A stretch of 21,469 bases of DNA from JAENVT01 sp031412355 (lineage in GTDB: Bacteria > Actinomycetota > Acidimicrobiia > Acidimicrobiales > Ilumatobacteraceae), in assembly GCA_031412355.1 (NCBI GenBank), contig JANOCR010000073.1:1-21469 (forward strand). Direction: 5' to 3'. The position numbers and the translations under genes were made by a program. How positions within the stretch are numbered: position 1 is the first letter of the stretch; every line of letters begins with the position of its first letter. Shown in pieces: positions 14,760 to 21,469 of this stretch. Under the pieces are notes generated by a model that had not been told where the DNA came from, did not search any database, and saw nothing but the letters and a program-made list of their open reading frames with translations.

Positions 14760-15551
14760 ATGCCCGAGGGTCACACCATTCACCGAATTGCTGTCGATCA
14801 TTCGAAGATCCTGCGCGGCAAGGTTGTGGCCGTGTCGTCACCGCAGGGACGGTTCGCCGACGATGCCGCGCTGGTCGACGGCGCCCGTCTCAGGGAGCTC
14901 GAAGCGTACGGAAAGCACCTCTTCTACTTCTGGGGAAATGGTCTCGTCGGCCACGTGCACCTCGGCTTGTTCGGTCGGTTCCGCGTCTACCGCGGCGCGC
15001 TGCCGACCGATGCCTCGACCGTACGAATGCGACTGGCCGTACCCAAGGCAACCATCGATCTGATCGGCCCGACCGACTGTGCGATCGGCAACGCCGACGA
15101 CCGCGATCGAATCGTGCAACGGCTCGGCCCCGACCCGTTGCGAAGCGATGCCGACGCGCAGATGGCGTACGAAGCGATAGCCCGCCGCGTCGCGCCGATC
15201 GGTCAGCTGTTGCTCGACCAGAAGGTGATCAGTGGCCTCGGCAACGTGTATCGAGCCGAGGCATTGTTCGTCAACCGGATCAATCCGATGCGGCCCGGCA
15301 ACAAGATCACACCGACCGAGTTCGCCGGACTGTGGTCGACCATCGTCAGCATGTTGCAGCAGGGCTTCGACGAGGACCGGATCGTCACGCTGGACCGCGA
15401 CGAGTTCGACGTGCCCTCCGGCGTCACTCGACGAGGCGAAACCACCTACGTCTACCACCGCGATCTGTGCCTGCGTTGTGGCTCGCCCATCCAGATCGTG
15501 GAGCTCGGCGGGCGGGCGTGCTACTACTGCCCCGTCTGCCAGCGCAGGTGA
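14760..15551 (+). CDS. Fpg/Nei-family DNA glycosylase, Nei2-type
   Basis: Base-excision repair enzyme that removes oxidised bases and cleaves at the resulting abasic site. The 263-residue protein begins MPEGHT, giving the catalytic Pro2 and Glu3. MPEGHT is the actinobacterial Nei2/endonuclease VIII signature, whereas Fpg starts MPELPE. The helix-two-turn-helix segment (LLDQKVISGLGNVYRAEAL, about 150–170) and a C-terminal zinc finger (C237-x2-C240-x16-C257-x2-C260) are complete. The ATG at 14760 is the only start that leaves Pro2 at the N-terminus. It is divergent from glcF (35 bp apart) and convergent with the phosphotransferase gene (1 bp between stops), splitting the glc genes. Confidence 0.93.
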   Translation: MPEGHTIHRIAVDHSKILRGKVVAVSSPQGRFADDAALVDGARLRELEAYGKHLFYFWGNGLVGHVHLGLFGRFRVYRGALPTDASTVRMRLAVPKATIDLIGPTDCAIGNADDRDRIVQRLGPDPLRSDADAQMAYEAIARRVAPIGQLLLDQKVISGLGNVYRAEALFVNRINPMRPGNKITPTEFAGLWSTIVSMLQQGFDEDRIVTLDRDEFDVPSGVTRRGETTYVYHRDLCLRCGSPIQIVELGGRACYYCPVCQRR

Positions 15552-15552
15552 G

Positions 15553-16461
15553 CTATTGCGCGTGCCACTGCGGCGCGTCGACCTCGCCGCGCCAATACCG
15601 CAAGCGCACCTCGGCTTCGACCGCTGCAGCCGGGCTCGAGCGCCCTGCGCGCACCCGCATCAGTGTTGCCGCGACCAGGCGGAGCTCGGCGAGGGCGCCG
15701 GCCAGTGGGTCGTCTCGAAACGATGCGCCGTAGCCGTCGGCGAAGGCCTCGTACACTCCGGGCTCCCCACCCCATCGTTGCGTCCACGTCATCATCGGCG
15801 CGTGATCCCACGCTGCTGGGCCACGGCACAGCAAATCCCAATCCAGCAATACCGGTCCGTCGCCCGACTGGATGACGTTGCCAGGGTGCACGTCGCCATG
15901 GCAGACGACGGCGCGCTCCCCTCGTTGTTGCTCCAGCAAGGGAAGGTCCCGCGTGATCGCGGCGTCCAAGGCGTTGCGCGAGCGGGTGTCGATCTCGTTG
16001 CCGACCTCGTTCATCAGCGATGCAAAGTTCCACCATGGGAAGTCACCGCAGAACGGCACCGGATAACCCGGCGAAACAGTCCCGGGTTCGATGCCGTGCA
16101 GACGGCCGATCATCTCGCCGACAGCACGCCAGTCCACCGGCCCGGTCTCGTCGATCGAGCCGATCGCGAACACTGCGTGGTCGGGGCCAACGAACGGTTC
16201 GTCACGCAGGTAGGCGGGGACGCGCAGACCGAACCGCGTCAGCACTTGCGCCAACCAGATCGCCTGCTGGGCCGGAGCCGTCGGCCGGCTGACCCGCAGC
16301 AACACACCGTCGCCCGCCGTGAAGATCCCGTTCATGCCCAGTCGCAGCAACTGCGGCTCGTCGAAGCCCCAGTGGGTGGCCGCTTGCCTGGCCGAACGAG
16401 TGAGCGACTCGAGCGTGCCTGGCGGTGCTGCGACGAACGGGAGCTCAGCCGAGGCTGACAC
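15553..16461 (-). CDS. APH-type phosphotransferase of unknown substrate
   Basis: A 302-residue protein of the aminoglycoside phosphotransferase / choline kinase-like superfamily. The catalytic loop HGDVHPGN (188–195) and the magnesium-binding DWD in LLDWDL (207–209) are intact. The N-lobe is short and a clear glycine-rich loop is not obvious. Such genes are common in Actinobacteria and most are not resistance genes; the substrate could be a small alcohol, amino sugar or hydroxy compound. The GTG start at 16461 overlaps the glcE end by 17 bases, so it is probably translated from the glcDE mRNA. An internal start a few codons later cannot be excluded. Confidence 0.83.
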   Translation of the reverse strand: MSASAELPFVAAPPGTLESLTRSARQAATHWGFDEPQLLRLGMNGIFTAGDGVLLRVSRPTAPAQQAIWLAQVLTRFGLRVPAYLRDEPFVGPDHAVFAIGSIDETGPVDWRAVGEMIGRLHGIEPGTVSPGYPVPFCGDFPWWNFASLMNEVGNEIDTRSRNALDAAITRDLPLLEQQRGERAVVCHGDVHPGNVIQSGDGPVLLDWDLLCRGPAAWDHAPMMTWTQRWGGEPGVYEAFADGYGASFRDDPLAGALAELRLVAATLMRVRAGRSSPAAAVEAEVRLRYWRGEVDAPQWHAQ

Positions 16462-17308
16462 CAGGGTTGAGCCGTCCGCTGGGGTCGAATTCAGCCTTGA
16501 TCCGCCGGGTGAGTTTCGTCACTGACGATTCGCGACGATCGGCGACGGCCAGTGTCTCGGCATGGTGCACCACACCCACGCCCACCTCGGCAACGAATTG
16601 GCCTGTCATCGACCGAACCGACGCGGGCGGCACCACACGCCTGCTGCCGGTGGGCAGCGCAGGTGGGCCGTCGCACACGTCGAGCGAGCAGCCGGCGGCT
16701 TGGGCGGCGACATCGGCGGGATGTCCCTCCAGCAGAGCCCACAGCCGTGTGCCGTTCCACAACACCGATGCCGGGCGATACAGCCGCGCGAATGTCGGGA
16801 ACGGATCGTCGGCCTCGGCGGTGAACCACTGCGAGTGCAGCGGGCGTGGACGCGAGCGAATGATCACATCGCCAAGGAAGCCCAGCGTGCCTCGGGCTCC
16901 CACCAGCAACCTGCACAGGTCGAACCCGCTGACGTTCTTCACGGTTGGGCCCCCCGCCTGCACGACCTGACCGCCGTCGGACACGTAGCACGCCTGCAGC
17001 AACACGTCGCGCACGGGTCCGTATCCCAGACGGCGCAAGCCCGCCTGCCCGACCGACAGCGCGCCGCCGACGGTGCCACCAGGTGGCAGTGCCACACACT
17101 GTCCGACCTCGAGCAGTGCGGCGTCCACATCGTCGATCGGTGTGCCCGCACCGCAACGAAGCGTCATCTCGTCGGCTTGGATCCACTCGATGCCGGACGG
17201 CGGCCGCACGGTTCGCACATCAGCGACCGGGCCACCGCGAACACCGAGCCCAGTGATGGTGACCGGCCCTGTTTCGCCGACCTCCTCGGCGAACTGCGTC
17301 AGATCCAC
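16445..17308 (-). CDS. glcE: Glycolate oxidase FAD-binding subunit-like (GlcE)
   Basis: A 287-residue FAD-binding subunit paired with GlcD and GlcF in the glycolate dehydrogenase complex. The PCMH-type flavin-binding region is visible: the GGTVGGALS loop (about 78–86), and the diagnostic VKNVSGFDLCRLLVGARGTLGF segment (about 123–144). The C-terminal SGRLNPG (about 278–284) is the flavin-pocket ending of the family. It is shorter than E. coli GlcE (about 350) but similar to other bacterial GlcE. The GTG at 17308 was chosen for the strong GGAGGG 4 bases upstream; the ATG at 17341 would overlap glcD by 43 bases. The start overlaps the glcD stop by 10 bases. Confidence 0.88.
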   Translation of the reverse strand: MDLTQFAEEVGETGPVTITGLGVRGGPVADVRTVRPPSGIEWIQADEMTLRCGAGTPIDDVDAALLEVGQCVALPPGGTVGGALSVGQAGLRRLGYGPVRDVLLQACYVSDGGQVVQAGGPTVKNVSGFDLCRLLVGARGTLGFLGDVIIRSRPRPLHSQWFTAEADDPFPTFARLYRPASVLWNGTRLWALLEGHPADVAAQAAGCSLDVCDGPPALPTGSRRVVPPASVRSMTGQFVAEVGVGVVHHAETLAVADRRESSVTKLTRRIKAEFDPSGRLNPGVSLG

Positions 17309-18720
17309 GCGCCCTCCGGAACGTGCTGCAAGTCGCCGCACGATGCCGGCGAGGGCAGGACCTTGTTTGGATTGGCGAGGCCGGTGATATCGAACGACCG
17401 CCTCAAGCGGGACTGCGCGTCGAGGTCGACAGGACTGAACATCAGCGACATGAAGTCGCGCTTCTCCAGCCCGATGCCGTGCTCGCCCGACAACACTCCA
17501 CCCGCAGCTACCGAGACACGAACGATCTCCTCGCCAGCGGCGTGTACGCGATCCATCACACCCGGTTCACGCTTGTCGAACACCAGCAGCGGATGCAGGT
17601 TTCCGTCGCCTGCGTGGAACACGTTCATCACAAGAAGTTGATGGCGCTCGACGATCTCGTACACCTGCTTGAGGACATCGGGCAAGCGTCGACGCGGCAC
17701 GACGGTGTCGTGCAGGTAGTAGTTCGGCTTGATGCGGGCAATGGCGCCGAACGCGTTCTTGCGACCTTTCCACAGCAATGCCCGCTCAGCCTCGTCTTGG
17801 GCGATTCTGACAGTGCCGGCGCCGTGCGCCATGCCGATGTCGACGATTCTCTGCACATCGGCCTCCAGCCCGTGCGGAAGTCCAGCCACTTCGACCAGCA
17901 GAATTGCTGCAGCGTCGACGGGCAGGCCGGCGTGGATGTACTCCTCGACGGCACGCGTGCACAGTTGGTCCATCATCTCCAGCGCCGCTGGCACCATTCC
18001 GGCGGCGATGATCGCACTGACGGTCTGGGCGCCGTCCTCGACGCTGGTGAAGTCCATCAGCATCGTGCGGACCGCGGGTGGATTCTGCGTCAACCGCACG
18101 CACACCTTGGTGGCGATGCCGCACATGCCCTCGCTACCCACGAACGCTCCGCGCAGGTCGTAACCGCTCGGTTCGGCCTCGTCGCCACCTAGCTGGGCGA
18201 TCTCACCATCCGGCAGTACGACCTCCAGACCCAACACATGGGCCGTGGTCACGCCGTCCGCCAGACAATGCGGCCCGCCCGAGTTGTTGGCCACGTTGCC
18301 GCCGATCGAACAACTCTGCTGGCTGCTGGGATCGGGAGCGAAGTGCAGCCCGTGGACCGCGACGGCTCGGGTGAGATCGAGGTTCAGCACACCGGGCTCG
18401 ACCCAAGCCAGCCTGTTGACCGGATCAACCGACAGGACGCGGTTCATCTTGGTGGTGACGATAATGATGGCGTCATCCAGCGGGGTCGCCCCACCGGCCA
18501 GACCTGTACCGGCACCGCGCGCCACGAACGGCCGGCCATGGCGAACAGCGACCCGCACGCACGCCTGCACCTCCTCCGTGGTCGTGGGGAAGCACACCAC
18601 GCCGGCATGGCCTTCGAGATTCGAAGCATCGCGTTTGTACAGGGCCAGTTCGGTCTCGCCGACGCGGACTCGATCTGGCGACAGCGCCGCGCCGAGATCG
18701 GCGACGAGTTGTGTTGTCAT
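17299..18720 (-). CDS. glcD: Glycolate oxidase/FAD-linked 2-hydroxyacid dehydrogenase (GlcD)
   Basis: Flavoprotein catalytic subunit that oxidises glycolate or D-lactate-like 2-hydroxyacids. The 473 residues include the PCMH FAD-binding domain (ARGAGTGLAGGA, and SIGGNVANNSGGPHCLADG), the FAD-oxidase C domain with the HAGDGNLHPLL motif and SGEHGIGLEKRDFM, and a C-terminal LANPNKVLPSP ending. Length matches GlcD (about 500). The ATG at 18720 overlaps the stop of the DUF6167-like gene (ATGA). In many Actinobacteria alaS, not glcD, follows the rarA–DUF948–DUF6167 set, so this junction is unusual. D-lactate dehydrogenase is the closest alternative, but the GlcE and GlcF partners support a glycolate-type complex. 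Confidence 0.9.
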   Translation of the reverse strand: MTTQLVADLGAALSPDRVRVGETELALYKRDASNLEGHAGVVCFPTTTEEVQACVRVAVRHGRPFVARGAGTGLAGGATPLDDAIIIVTTKMNRVLSVDPVNRLAWVEPGVLNLDLTRAVAVHGLHFAPDPSSQQSCSIGGNVANNSGGPHCLADGVTTAHVLGLEVVLPDGEIAQLGGDEAEPSGYDLRGAFVGSEGMCGIATKVCVRLTQNPPAVRTMLMDFTSVEDGAQTVSAIIAAGMVPAALEMMDQLCTRAVEEYIHAGLPVDAAAILLVEVAGLPHGLEADVQRIVDIGMAHGAGTVRIAQDEAERALLWKGRKNAFGAIARIKPNYYLHDTVVPRRRLPDVLKQVYEIVERHQLLVMNVFHAGDGNLHPLLVFDKREPGVMDRVHAAGEEIVRVSVAAGGVLSGEHGIGLEKRDFMSLMFSPVDLDAQSRLRRSFDITGLANPNKVLPSPASCGDLQHVPEGAWI

Positions 18721-19064
18721 GCCCGCCGACGACGGCGATCGTCACCTCGATCGCGAACCTGCTTCAGGACGATCACCTGACCTGGCTCGACGGGCCGTCC
18801 GTCGACCAGCACCTCATCGCCCTCGTCCAGGTCGTCGGCCAGTTTCGAAGCTCGGCCCTCGAGGCGCGCTCGCAACTCGATCTCCTTGGCCCGCATGGCC
18901 CTGCGACCCTCGCCGAACGCATCGCGAACCCGCCCACCAACGCCGTGCGCAACATGCTTGGGCGACAGGTGGGTGGCGGCCTGCTTCATCTTCCTCTTGG
19001 CAACGCCGACTCCCGCAACGCCCGCGACAGCGCCACCGACGAACCACGTCATTCGCTTGATCAT
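18717..19064 (-). CDS. DUF6167-like small membrane-anchored protein
   Basis: A 115-residue protein. It has an N-terminal transmembrane segment (MTWFVGGAVAGVAGVGVA, about 5–22), a basic KRKMKQAATHLSPKHV, a helical middle, and a charged tail ending in a run of Arg. It resembles the actinobacterial DUF6167 proteins found between DUF948 and alaS. Function unknown; it probably works with the DUF948 protein at the membrane. The start and stop overlap neighbours by four bases (ATGA at 19061–19064 and 18717–18720), so it is translated with both. Confidence 0.75.
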   Translation of the reverse strand: MIKRMTWFVGGAVAGVAGVGVAKRKMKQAATHLSPKHVAHGVGGRVRDAFGEGRRAMRAKEIELRARLEGRASKLADDLDEGDEVLVDGRPVEPGQVIVLKQVRDRGDDRRRRRA

Positions 19065-19450
19065 GCAGATCTCCGTTCCTTGCGACGCAGTCGGCGTACC
19101 GCCCGCGATGTTCCAGTAGCAAATGCTGCCGTCTTGATGACAGGTGCGCTGAGTGCCGCCCGAGCGACGCGGCCTCCACCGGCAACCGCACCGCTGATGG
19201 CCTCGGCAGACCCCAGCACCCGGTCGAAGCGTTCGAGGTCGTCACGCGCCTCGGCCAACGTGATCTTGGCATCGTCGGTGGAGGCGCGCAGTTCGGCCAG
19301 CAGCGGACCCGTCTCCTGGCGCAGCGACACGACCTCGCCGCGTAACGATCGCATCGTGTCGAGCACGCGCGTCAACACCACGATCAATGCGGCGAAGCCG
19401 ATGCTGCACAGTACGGCTGCCAGCACCACGGCCAATTCACCGGCGGTCAT
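19061..19450 (-). CDS. DUF948 family membrane protein
   Basis: A 129-residue protein with one N-terminal transmembrane helix (about 4–26). A heptad-like coiled coil follows (DTMRSLRGEVVSLRQETGPLL...LRASTDDAKITLAEARDDLERFDRVL), the classic layout of DUF948. The C-terminal half has a hydrophobic A/G-rich loop and a basic tail RRLRRKERRSA. It lies in the conserved actinobacterial order rarA–DUF948–DUF6167. The start overlaps the rarA stop (ATGA). Molecular role unknown; a membrane scaffold is a guess. Confidence 0.82.
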   Translation of the reverse strand: MTAGELAVVLAAVLCSIGFAALIVVLTRVLDTMRSLRGEVVSLRQETGPLLAELRASTDDAKITLAEARDDLERFDRVLGSAEAISGAVAGGGRVARAALSAPVIKTAAFATGTSRAVRRLRRKERRSA

Positions 19451-20721
19451 CTGCGTTCGTCCATTCGCCTTGCCACCTCTGCCTCTGCTCCGTGTTCACT
19501 CGGTTCGTAGTACCGCTTGTCGCGTTGCGCATCCGGCAGATACTGCTGGTCGACCCAACCCTGCGGATGGTCATGAGGGTAGTCGTAGCCGACCCCGTGA
19601 CCGAGCGATTGCGCACCCTTGTAGTGCGCATCGCGCAGGTGTGGGGGCACTTCGCCAACCGCGCCGTTCTGTACATCGCCCCGTGCGTTCCAGATCGCCA
19701 GCGCCGAACTGTTGCTCTTCGGGGCGGTGGCCATGTGAATCGCCGCCTGGCTGAGGTTCAGCTGTGCCTCGGGCAGCCCAACGTGCTCCACAGCGTGCCC
19801 AGCGGCGACCGCCACCAACAGTGCCTGCGGGTCGGCCATCCCGATGTCTTCGCTGGCGAAGATGATCATCCGGCGGGCAATGAAACGAGCATCCTCCCCC
19901 GCCTCGAGCATTCTGGCCAGGTAGTACACCGCAGCTTGCGGATCGCTACCGCGCATGCTCTTGATGAACGCGCTGATCACGTCGTAGTGGTCGTCGCGGC
20001 CGTACCGCAGCGCGCTGGTGCCCAGGGCCGCCTCGACATGAGTGAGCTCCACAGGGTCCGGCTCGGCGAGGGCACACGCAACCTCCAGGGCCGTCAGGAC
20101 CTGCCGCCCGTCTCCGCCGGCGCGGTCCACAAGGTGCTCGATCGCTGCGTCGGTCGCGGTTGTGCCCTCGGCCTGCAGACCCCGTCGTACCAATATCTCG
20201 ATGGCCTCACGACTCAGCGGCTCGAGCCTGAACAACGTGCTGCGACTGCGCAGCGGGGGGTTGACCTCGAAGAACGGGTTCTCCGTCGTCGCCCCGATCA
20301 TCGTCAGCGTGCCATCTTCAACCGCAGGAAGCAGGCCATCCTGTTGCGCTTTGTTGAATCGATGAATCTCGTCGAGGAACAAGATCGTGCCTCTACCGTG
20401 CTCGCCGATGCGCTGACGCGCCCGCTCGATGACCTCGCGAACATCCTTGATTCCGGCATTCACGGCGCTCATCTGTTCGAATACGCGCTTCGTGCTGCCG
20501 GCCACTGCGAGGGCCAGAGTTGTCTTGCCGGTACCAGGAGGGCCCCAGAAGATCGCGCTCGTCAGCCGGTCCTGTTCGACCAGCCGGCGCAGCGGCTTGC
20601 CCGGCCCGACCAGGTGCTCCTGGCCAACGACATCGTCGAGCGTGCGCGGCCGCAGGCGTGCCGCCAAGGGCGCATGGCTGCGGAGATGCTGCTCGGCGGC
20701 GGCTGTGAAGAGATCGCTCAT
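19447..20721 (-). CDS. rarA: Replication-associated recombination protein A (RarA/MgsA)
   Basis: AAA+ ATPase of the clamp-loader clade that acts at stalled replication forks. 424 residues. The N-terminal MSDLF precedes LAARLRPRTLDDVVGQEHL (19–37), typical of RarA. Walker A is GPPGTGKTT (60–68), Walker B is FLDEIH (115–120), and sensor 1 TTEN (145–148) is present; the C-terminal domain contains the tetramerisation segment with ALRYGRDDHYDVISAFIKSMRGSDPQAA-type residues (in the second half). The ATG at 20721 overlaps the nudix stop (ATGA at 20718–20721). The much longer frame upstream lies within the nudix gene. Confidence 0.95.
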   Translation of the reverse strand: MSDLFTAAAEQHLRSHAPLAARLRPRTLDDVVGQEHLVGPGKPLRRLVEQDRLTSAIFWGPPGTGKTTLALAVAGSTKRVFEQMSAVNAGIKDVREVIERARQRIGEHGRGTILFLDEIHRFNKAQQDGLLPAVEDGTLTMIGATTENPFFEVNPPLRSRSTLFRLEPLSREAIEILVRRGLQAEGTTATDAAIEHLVDRAGGDGRQVLTALEVACALAEPDPVELTHVEAALGTSALRYGRDDHYDVISAFIKSMRGSDPQAAVYYLARMLEAGEDARFIARRMIIFASEDIGMADPQALLVAVAAGHAVEHVGLPEAQLNLSQAAIHMATAPKSNSSALAIWNARGDVQNGAVGEVPPHLRDAHYKGAQSLGHGVGYDYPHDHPQGWVDQQYLPDAQRDKRYYEPSEHGAEAEVARRMDERR

Positions 20722-21170
20722 AGGGTGCTCAGCACCCGCTCGTAGGCGGCTCGCCGCCATTCGATCACGTTGGCCGCCAGCCAACTCGGTTCCACCCACC
20801 GCCAGCTGACGAACTCGCTGCCGTCGGGAGTGGGTGCGATGTCGGCGTGCAGCGCATCGAACAGGAACCACTTCTGCACCTGGCCACGCCGGCGGCCGTC
20901 GCGGCTGCGCTCGCGCATCACTTCGTCGGGCCATTCGTAGGCGACCCATTCCGGATACTCGACACGCGCGATCACATCGGACTCACCGAGGCCTGTCTCT
21001 TCCTTCAACTCGCGCCACGCCCCGGCGATCGGCTCTTCCCCCTGTTGAAGCCCGCCCTGCGGTAGCTGCCAGCTTCCAGCGACATCGGCACGTTCGAACG
21101 CCAGGATCCGCTTGCGATCTGGGTGCCTGACCACGATCACGACCCCCGCTCGAAACTCCTGACCGCTCAC
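20718..21170 (-). CDS. NUDIX hydrolase, RppH-like
   Basis: A 150-residue NUDIX pyrophosphohydrolase. The Nudix box at about 40–62 (G-x5-E-x7-REL-x-EE-x-G-L) is complete, and the surrounding WQLPQGGLQQGE and WRWVEPSWL resemble RppH/Ap4A-type hydrolases. The protein could remove pyrophosphate from RNA 5' ends or hydrolyse dinucleoside polyphosphates. An RppH role would be notable because several genes here appear to make leaderless mRNAs, but that is speculative. The GTG at 21170 was preferred over GTG 21179 because TACCGT lies 7 bases upstream and no ribosome binding site is seen. Its stop overlaps rarA. Confidence 0.86.
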   Translation of the reverse strand: MSGQEFRAGVVIVVRHPDRKRILAFERADVAGSWQLPQGGLQQGEEPIAGAWRELKEETGLGESDVIARVEYPEWVAYEWPDEVMRERSRDGRRRGQVQKWFLFDALHADIAPTPDGSEFVSWRWVEPSWLAANVIEWRRAAYERVLSTL

Positions 21171-21177
21171 CCCGTTC

Positions 21178-21183
21178 ACGGTA
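21178..21183 (-). promoter_or_regulatory. -10 box for leaderless nudix–rarA operon
   Basis: TACCGT on the minus strand, 7 bases before GTG 21170. At 17-bp spacing the -35 falls on 21201–21206, the first bases of the palindromic repeat. Confidence 0.5.
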
Positions 21184-21200
21184 GCGCCCGCTTCCACACC

Positions 21201-21252
21201 AGCGTTTGATGACTGGCACCCCGTATCGGGGCCACAGCTCACAAACGCTTCG
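21201..21252. repeat. Palindromic repeat copy 1 (52 bp)
   Basis: Fifty-two-base unit with a nested palindrome: outer arms AGCGTTTG (21201–21208) and CAAACGCT (21242–21249), inner stem CCCCG–TAT–CGGGG (21219–21231). It matches copy 2 in 50 of 52 bases, with a 10-bp gap between copies. It abuts the promoter of the nudix gene. It resembles a REP/BIME-like or stem-loop intergenic element; dispersal elsewhere in the genome cannot be seen here. Confidence 0.8.
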
Positions 21253-21262
21253 ATCCGCTCGC

Positions 21263-21314
21263 AGCGTTTGATGACTGACGCCCCGTATCGGGGCCACAGC
21301 TCACAAACGCTTCG
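21263..21314. repeat. Palindromic repeat copy 2 (52 bp)
   Basis: Second copy in the same orientation, with the same outer and inner stems. The two differences from copy 1 lie just before the inner stem, at 21278 (A for G) and 21280 (G for A). The reading frame of the upstream DUF559-type gene runs into this copy and ends at its TGA (21301–21303). Confidence 0.8.
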
Positions 21315-21469
21315 TCGAGAGGGCCAGGAACTTGCGGATCGTGTTGGCGATCTCGGCATCGCTCATCCGCCAAGTTATTTCGATGGCACCCAACCCTCGA
21401 GCACCAACTCGTTCTGTCGGCGAGCATCGCGGTCGAGATCGGTGGAGAGCATATGAAATCCGAATCCGT
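21301..21469 (-). pseudogene. 3' end of a DUF559/VSR-like endonuclease-domain gene, frameshifted
   Basis: On the minus strand, from the window edge, one frame reads GFGFHMLSTDLDRDARRQNELVLEGW and then meets TAA at 21375–21377. The next frame continues at once with AIEITWRMSDAEIANTIRKFLALSTKRL and stops at 21301. Joined, they match the end of DUF559 domains, in which an RxRQNxLVLxGW segment leads to a short strand, TW and a final helix. One base missing near 21387–21390 restores W-V-A-I-E-I-T-W with correct spacing. This is either a pseudogene or a sequencing error. DUF559 proteins are related to VSR endonucleases and often form part of AbiEi-type proteins. The last residues (TKRL) are encoded by the repeat. 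The 5' part is outside the window. Confidence 0.62.

Noticed and set aside
15553..16461. Aminoglycoside resistance gene
   Set aside because: The APH superfamily fold alone does not indicate resistance; context is glycolate oxidase genes with no mobile or resistance markers.
21201..21314. CRISPR array
   Set aside because: Only two copies, the gap between them is 10 bp rather than a spacer of about 30 bp, and the units are long nested palindromes; no cas genes nearby.

Overview
The window is about 21 kb of high-GC, densely packed bacterial DNA. It looks like an actinobacterial chromosome core, most likely Acidimicrobiia-like (inference). Three things point there: the rarA–DUF948–DUF6167-type order, an actinobacterial-type transaldolase next to transketolase, and several genes preceded by a TANNNT box only 6–7 bases from a GTG/ATG start, the signature of leaderless mRNAs common in Actinobacteria. 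No tRNA, rRNA, CRISPR array, prophage or insertion sequence was seen.

Region 1 (about 1–7150, minus strand) is one tightly chained gene set. Read in transcription order it holds a domain-permuted ADP-forming acyl-CoA synthetase, a PBP4-type D,D-carboxypeptidase, a LON-domain protein, three small membrane or basic proteins, and then ttuB–ttuA–trmI. These last three encode a ubiquitin-like sulfur carrier, its Fe-S tRNA thiolase and the tRNA m1A58 methyltransferase. All three act on the T-loop of tRNA (U54 thiolation and A58 methylation), and their starts and stops overlap by 1–4 bases. Region 2 (7204–9310) has a TetR regulator divergent from a three-histidine-box fatty acid desaturase with a near-perfect 20-bp operator between them, followed by a small MT0933-like protein and a hypothetical protein. 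Region 3 (9331–13411, plus strand) is a transketolase–transaldolase–LOG operon: the pentose phosphate enzymes are coupled to a nucleotide-hydrolase-fold protein that could release ribose 5-phosphate.

Region 4 (13394–18720) carries a glycolate oxidase-type set. glcD, glcE and a phosphotransferase lie together; glcF and a small coupled ORF are separated from them by a divergent Nei2-type DNA glycosylase. Region 5 (18717–21170, minus strand) is nudix–rarA–DUF948–DUF6167-like, running by 4-base overlaps directly into glcD. Region 6 (21171–21469) has two tandem copies of a 52-bp double palindrome abutting the nudix promoter, and the 3' end of a DUF559-type gene whose frame is broken by one apparent missing base.

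The most notable signals are the compact TtuB/TtuA/TrmI module (with a TtuB whose Gly-Gly end carries an extra Ala), the series of leaderless promoters, the tkt–tal–LOG coupling, and the palindromic repeat pair beside a frameshifted gene. Nothing resembling a wholly new defence or mobile system was found.
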